A stretch of DNA of 64,000 nt, taken from positions 35,329-99,328 of the forward strand of contig JAKIUW010000009.1 of NCBI GenBank assembly GCA_021647365.1, in the 5' to 3' direction. Below are positions 61,351 through 64,000 of this stretch, piece by piece. Each line of letters starts with the position of its first letter. The stretch's first letter is position 1. A program made the translations under genes and the position numbers. The DNA comes from Cocleimonas sp. Its GTDB lineage: Bacteria; Pseudomonadota; Gammaproteobacteria; Thiotrichales; Thiotrichaceae. The notes beneath the pieces were generated by a model. It saw only the letters and a program-made list of their open reading frames with translations. It did no database searches and was not told the DNA's origin.

Positions 61351-61998
61351 ATGAAAAACCTTACAAAGATTTTAATGAACTGTTTATTAGTCGCATCATT
61401 TGCCACATCATCTTCCTTATTTGCTAAAGAAAGCCCTGATGAAGCTGGCCTTAAAACGGCATTAGAATCGTATGAAAAAATACAACTTTCTGGTGATATG
61501 TCAAAAACACTCGATTACACTTATCCTGGTATGTTCAAAATCGTTCCTAAAGAAGCGATGGCTTCTGCACTAAAACAAATGTCTAGTAGTGGCATGGCTC
61601 CCAAAGTAACAAAGCTTGAGCAAAAACCAGAATTACCACTTAAAAAATATGAAGACGGTGTATTCACCAAAATTCCTTATTCGATGGAAATGACCATGAA
61701 CATGGTGCCAAACACTGAGGGAGATGAGAAAAAAGCACAGATGAAAGAAACGTTAGATGACCCAGCAAAGCTTAAGCAATTCACAACGATAATGACAGGC
61801 ATGTTAAAAAAATCGCTTGGAGATTCCGCCGAAGTCAACATCAATAAAGATACGCTTAAATATGAAATAAAAAAGACAGGCGCATACCTTGCCATCAATG
61901 AAAAGGATACAGGTTGGACATTTTTAGACACTACGCCAAATCCAATGATTAAGCTTGACCAGATTCTTCCTAAAGAGATTTACGATAGCATTAAATAA
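61351..61998 (+). CDS. Secreted protein of unknown function, paralogue 1
   Basis: A 215 aa protein with a signal peptide (ending SSSLFAKE) and GGAG ribosome binding site. The mature protein is Lys-rich, mixed alpha/beta, starting ESPDEAGLKTALESYEKIQL, with IPYSMEMTMNMVPNTEGDEK centrally and GAYLAINEKDTGWTFLDTTP near the C-terminus. I do not recognise a family; the shape recalls small periplasmic NTF2-like proteins, which is only an impression. A closely similar gene follows at 62308. Confidence 0.8.
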   Translation: MKNLTKILMNCLLVASFATSSSLFAKESPDEAGLKTALESYEKIQLSGDMSKTLDYTYPGMFKIVPKEAMASALKQMSSSGMAPKVTKLEQKPELPLKKYEDGVFTKIPYSMEMTMNMVPNTEGDEKKAQMKETLDDPAKLKQFTTIMTGMLKKSLGDSAEVNINKDTLKYEIKKTGAYLAINEKDTGWTFLDTTPNPMIKLDQILPKEIYDSIK

Positions 61999-62097
61999 AC
62001 TATCAAATAAAATCTATTCGTACTGAGCAGGCCATTAGCTTGCTCAGTACCTATCACATAAAGCAATTCTGCTTACTGTAATTCTTACAGTAGTTGA

Positions 62098-62122
62098 AGT
62101 ACACCCTAGCTTTAAATGATGT
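62098..62122 (+). repeat. C-rich short repeat (very degenerate) before tandem unit 2
   Basis: AGTACACCCTAGCTTTAAAT then GATG, with the C-run shortened to CCC. It is preceded by AAGCAATTCTGCTTA at 62061, the worn outer arm seen in the composite element at 32765. Confidence 0.65.
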
Positions 62123-62307
62123 TAGAAACTCCACTAATAATAGAGAGAAAAGTGAACTAAATACATCCTAATAAATCAAAGACTCAAGTATTTTAAAAGA
62201 TAATCAATTTACTACCATCTGTTTTTATTGATCCTTTATGACTCCTTGATAACAAAAATTATCACTGGATCACACGCAATATTATTAACTCGCCGGAGAA
62301 TTATTAA

Positions 62308-62955
62308 ATGAAAAACCTTCCAAAGATTTTAATAAACTGCTTATTAATTGCATCATTTTCGACATCTCTTACCGTATCTGCCAAAGAAAGCCCTGATGAG
62401 GCTGGCCTTAAAACGGCAATAGCATCCTATGTAAAGATACAACGGTCTGGTGATATAGCAAAAGTGCTCGATTCCACTTATCCTGGAATATTCAAGCTCG
62501 CTCCTAAAGAAGCAATGGTTGTCGAATTAAAGAAAATATCTAGTAGTCGCACCCCTTTTATAGTAACAAAGCTTGAGCAAAAACCAGAATTGCCTATTAA
62601 AAAATATAAAGACGGTGTATTCACCAAGATTCCATATTCGATGGAAATGACCATGAATATGGTGCCAAACACAGTAAGTGATGAGAAAAAAGAAAAAATG
62701 AAAAAAATACTAAAGGACCCTGCAAAGCTTAAACAGTTCACAACATTAATAACTGGTATGTTAAAAAAATCGCTAGGCGATACTGCTGAAGTCAACATCA
62801 ATAAAGATGACCTTAAATATGAAATAAAAAAGACAGGCACATATCTTGCCATCAATGAAAATAATGCAGGCTGGACCTTTATAGACACCACGTCAAACCC
62901 AATGATTAAACTTGATCAGGTTCTTCCTAAAGAGATTTACGATAGCATTAATTAA
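62308..62955 (+). CDS. Secreted protein of unknown function, paralogue 2
   Basis: A 215 aa paralogue of the preceding gene, same length and layout, with a GGAG ribosome binding site. The signal peptide ends TVSAKE; conserved blocks are ESPDEAGLKTAIASYVKIQR, VFTKIPYSMEMTMNMVPNT and LDQVLPKEIYDSIN. Substitutions are spread through the protein with no frameshift, suggesting both copies are under selection. Function unknown. Confidence 0.8.
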   Translation: MKNLPKILINCLLIASFSTSLTVSAKESPDEAGLKTAIASYVKIQRSGDIAKVLDSTYPGIFKLAPKEAMVVELKKISSSRTPFIVTKLEQKPELPIKKYKDGVFTKIPYSMEMTMNMVPNTVSDEKKEKMKKILKDPAKLKQFTTLITGMLKKSLGDTAEVNINKDDLKYEIKKTGTYLAINENNAGWTFIDTTSNPMIKLDQVLPKEIYDSIN

Positions 62956-63023
62956 AAAAAACCTATCGAATAAAATCTACTCGTACTGAAGCTTACTCAG
63001 TGCTTTATCACACAAGATCACAA

Positions 63024-63074
63024 AAGCAATTCTGCTTACAATAATCGAAGTACACCCCCCCACTTTTAAACGAT
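63024..63074 (+). repeat. C-rich short repeat with worn outer arm, upstream of the HIT gene
   Basis: AAGCAATTCTGCTTACAATA (63024 on), then ATCGAAGTACACCCCCCCAC and TTTTAAACGAT. The outer arm and TCGAAG spacer match the extended form of the element. Confidence 0.8.
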
Positions 63075-63136
63075 CAATTCAAGATAGAACAAAACTGTTA
63101 TATGATTCCATATTATTTTTTACACGAACAGAAATC

Positions 63137-63556
63137 ATGACAAACAAACCTTTCGACTTGAATAACCCTTGTATTTTTTGCAATCCAAAAGATGAAGAAA
63201 TCCTTGCAGAAAACAATCTTGCTCTACTGATAACCGATAACTCACCCGTGAGTGATGGGCATTGCCTTATCATCCCTAAACGCCATGTAAAAACGCATTT
63301 TGACATCACTGCAGATGAACATATTGCCTTTGCAGAATTAATGAAACAAGCCAAAGAGTTAATAGAAGAACAAGGCTACAAGCCAGATGGTTATAATATT
63401 GGAAGCAATAATGGGATTGCCGCAGGGCAAAGTGTTTTCCACCTGCATGTGCATATTATTCCGCGCTATACAGGGGATGTTGAACTACCAAAAGGCGGAA
63501 TCCGCCAGGTACTGCCTAAGAAAGCGCTTTATAATTTGGGTGATAGAAAATCTTAA
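63137..63556 (+). CDS. HIT-family nucleotide-binding hydrolase
   Basis: A 139 aa histidine-triad protein of the branch that hydrolyses or transfers nucleoside phosphates. It has NNPCIFCNPKDEEILAENNL at the start (zinc-type Cys pair CxxC), SDGHCLIIPKRHVKTHFDIT and the catalytic triad in SVFHLHVHIIPRY (His102, His104, His106), with nucleotide-binding NIGSNNGIAAGQ. Cellular substrate unknown. It is flanked on both sides by C-rich repeats. Confidence 0.94.
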   Translation: MTNKPFDLNNPCIFCNPKDEEILAENNLALLITDNSPVSDGHCLIIPKRHVKTHFDITADEHIAFAELMKQAKELIEEQGYKPDGYNIGSNNGIAAGQSVFHLHVHIIPRYTGDVELPKGGIRQVLPKKALYNLGDRKS

Positions 63557-63577
63557 AGTTGATTATTTTAGCGATTA

Positions 63578-63600
63578 AAAAGCACACCCCCCCACTTATG
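63578..63600 (+). repeat. C-rich short repeat, right end lost
   Basis: AAAAGCACACCCCCCCACTT then ATG; the consensus stops after ACTT, the most truncated copy here. Confidence 0.85.
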
Positions 63601-63701
63601 TAGACTCCTCTCTGCCAACAGAACAAAACTAATAATAGAAAACACGCCTACTTATGTTCGAGCTCTAGTAGAGTAGAGATGATACTTATAATACCAAAAA
63701 T

Positions 63702-63772
63702 TCTAACGCCTTGCTCAGCGGAAAAATGCGAGCGAGAGCGAGTAGTTTTTCCGATGCAGCAACTTGTTAGGT
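63702..63772 (+). other. attC-like integron recombination site
   Basis: TCTAACGCCTTGCTCAGCGG followed by AAAAA, a short GCGAGCGAGAGCG loop, then TTTTTCCGATGCAGCAACTT and GTTAGGT. The ends are CTAAC and GTTAG inverse boxes. The right box GTTAGGT fits the GTTRRRY core exactly. Between the arms are an unpaired 3-base centre (GCC against TTC, i.e. the spacer), a second paired box TTGCT/AGCAA, then one bulged base and CAGCGG/CCGATG-type pairing into AAAAA/TTTTT. This box-spacer-box-bulge order is that of integron attC sites. No integrase or cassette gene is visible beside it. Confidence 0.72.
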
Positions 63773-63792
63773 TTTTTCATTTTCAGCTGAAT

Positions 63793-64000
63793 TCAAGTTC
63801 TAAGTGCAACACTCTGAGTCTTAAATAAAACCTCGTAAGGTGTTCTGTACTTTAAAGATTTTCGTGGCCTGTGATTCAATTGACTCACAACGCGTTGAAT
63901 AAGATTATCATCAATTTCATGAAAATTGCAGCCTTTAGGAAAAAATCTTCTTAACAATCCATTGGTATTTTCATTCAATCCTCTTTGCCAGGGTGAGTAA
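63793..64000 (-). CDS. IS30-family transposase (partial, C-terminus)
   Basis: The last ~68 codons of an IS30-type DDE transposase, running off the window's right edge. The visible sequence is YSPWQRGLNENTNGLLRRFF then PKGCNFHEIDDNLIQRVVSQ and LNHRPRKSLKYRTPYEVLF. The Glu in LNENTNG is the third acidic catalytic residue of the DDE triad. The reading frame ends within AAGTTCTAAGTGCAACACTC (63795 on), which should be the insertion sequence's terminal inverted repeat, so the element's end lies near 63785-63795, only ~15 bases from the attC-like site. Confidence 0.9.
   Translation of the reverse strand, partial: YSPWQRGLNENTNGLLRRFFPKGCNFHEIDDNLIQRVVSQLNHRPRKSLKYRTPYEVLFKTQSVALRT

Larger units (their letters stand above)
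61126..62955. repeat. Tandem duplication of a ~950 bp unit
   Basis: Unit 1 (61126 to about 62060) and unit 2 (about 62061-62955) share the degenerate C-rich repeat, a leader with matching stretches (CCATCTG, CTTGATAACAAAA, GGATCACAC, AATATTATTAACTCG, GGAGAATTATTAAATG) and a 215-codon secreted-protein gene. Both leader and gene have diverged, so the duplication is not very recent. Confidence 0.88.

Noticed and set aside
514..63600. CRISPR array made of the C-rich repeats
   Set aside because: Copies are kilobases apart, irregularly spaced and in both orientations, with no spacers and no cas genes.

Overview
The window is a contiguous piece of an AT-rich gammaproteobacterial chromosome. No rRNA or tRNA gene was recognised. 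The assignment rests on gene orders typical of Gammaproteobacteria: hflK-hflC-yjeT-hisZ-purA, petABC-sspA-sspB, ffh-rpsP-rimM-trmD-rplS with ypjD-corB divergent from ffh, accA next to tilS, and mpl-ubiX. A cytochrome bc1 complex, Lpt/Mla-type envelope genes, a TonB-dependent receptor and DAP-type murein recycling (Mpl) indicate a respiring, Gram-negative, free-living style of cell. Genus cannot be decided from the sequence alone.

Layout. 1-3000: a YefM-YoeB toxin-antitoxin pair cut by the window edge, a DUF3754 membrane protein and a leucine-rich-repeat lipoprotein. 3100-6290: a TPP riboswitch controlling a TonB-dependent receptor (predicted thiamine or thiamine-precursor uptake), followed by a YjbQ-family gene sandwiched between two copies of a ~200 bp MITE-like element. 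6300-12000: HDAC-like deacetylase and the DUF3999/DUF2339 pair. 12085-14334: a catalase-peroxidase with an export signal. 14420-20141: rsuA, purA, hisZ, yjeT-like, hflC, hflK. 20392-25727: FGE-like protein, rlmG, dihydroorotase, folA, sspB, sspA. 25846-28669: petC-petB-petA. 29047-31766: purB and the ribosomal oxygenase gene roxA. 31823-36335: Crp/Fnr regulator, RNase T2, GIY-YIG protein and a YadGH-like ABC exporter. 37569-43488: tilS, an odd carrier-protein-like ORF, accA, thioredoxin, ubiX, mpl, mlaA. 43571-49380: a degenerate PAS-GGDEF-EAL protein, then the rplS-trmD-rimM-rpsP-ffh cluster. 49485-56840: ypjD, corB, radA, a truncated UPF0126 gene, yaiI, a TPR protein, rhlE. 56965-63556: CBS, hemerythrin-like, DUF4105, TraB/GumN, SGNH hydrolase, small lipoprotein, a tandemly duplicated secreted-protein locus and a HIT protein. 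63700-64000: an integron-type attC-like site beside the 3' end of an IS30-family transposase.

The strongest unexplained signal is a short repeat, core CACCCCCCCACTTTTACATG followed by ATG or AT, with 24 recognisable half-sites across 64 kb. It occurs alone in intergenic gaps, as perfect palindromes, as the terminal inverted repeats of ~200 bp elements, and three times inside or at the end of coding sequence (in frame in rlmG and the DUF2339 gene, and forming the stop codon of rsuA). Single copies are strongly biased to one strand. It behaves like a palindromic mobile repeat family that is tolerated in coding sequence, although a DNA-uptake or chromosome-polarity signal is not excluded.

Other points worth a second look: a carrier-protein-like ORF that looks circularly permuted and lacks its serine, a dihydroorotase whose coding homology extends upstream past any normal start codon, an exported KatG, a pseudo-FGE without catalytic cysteines, and the attC-like site.
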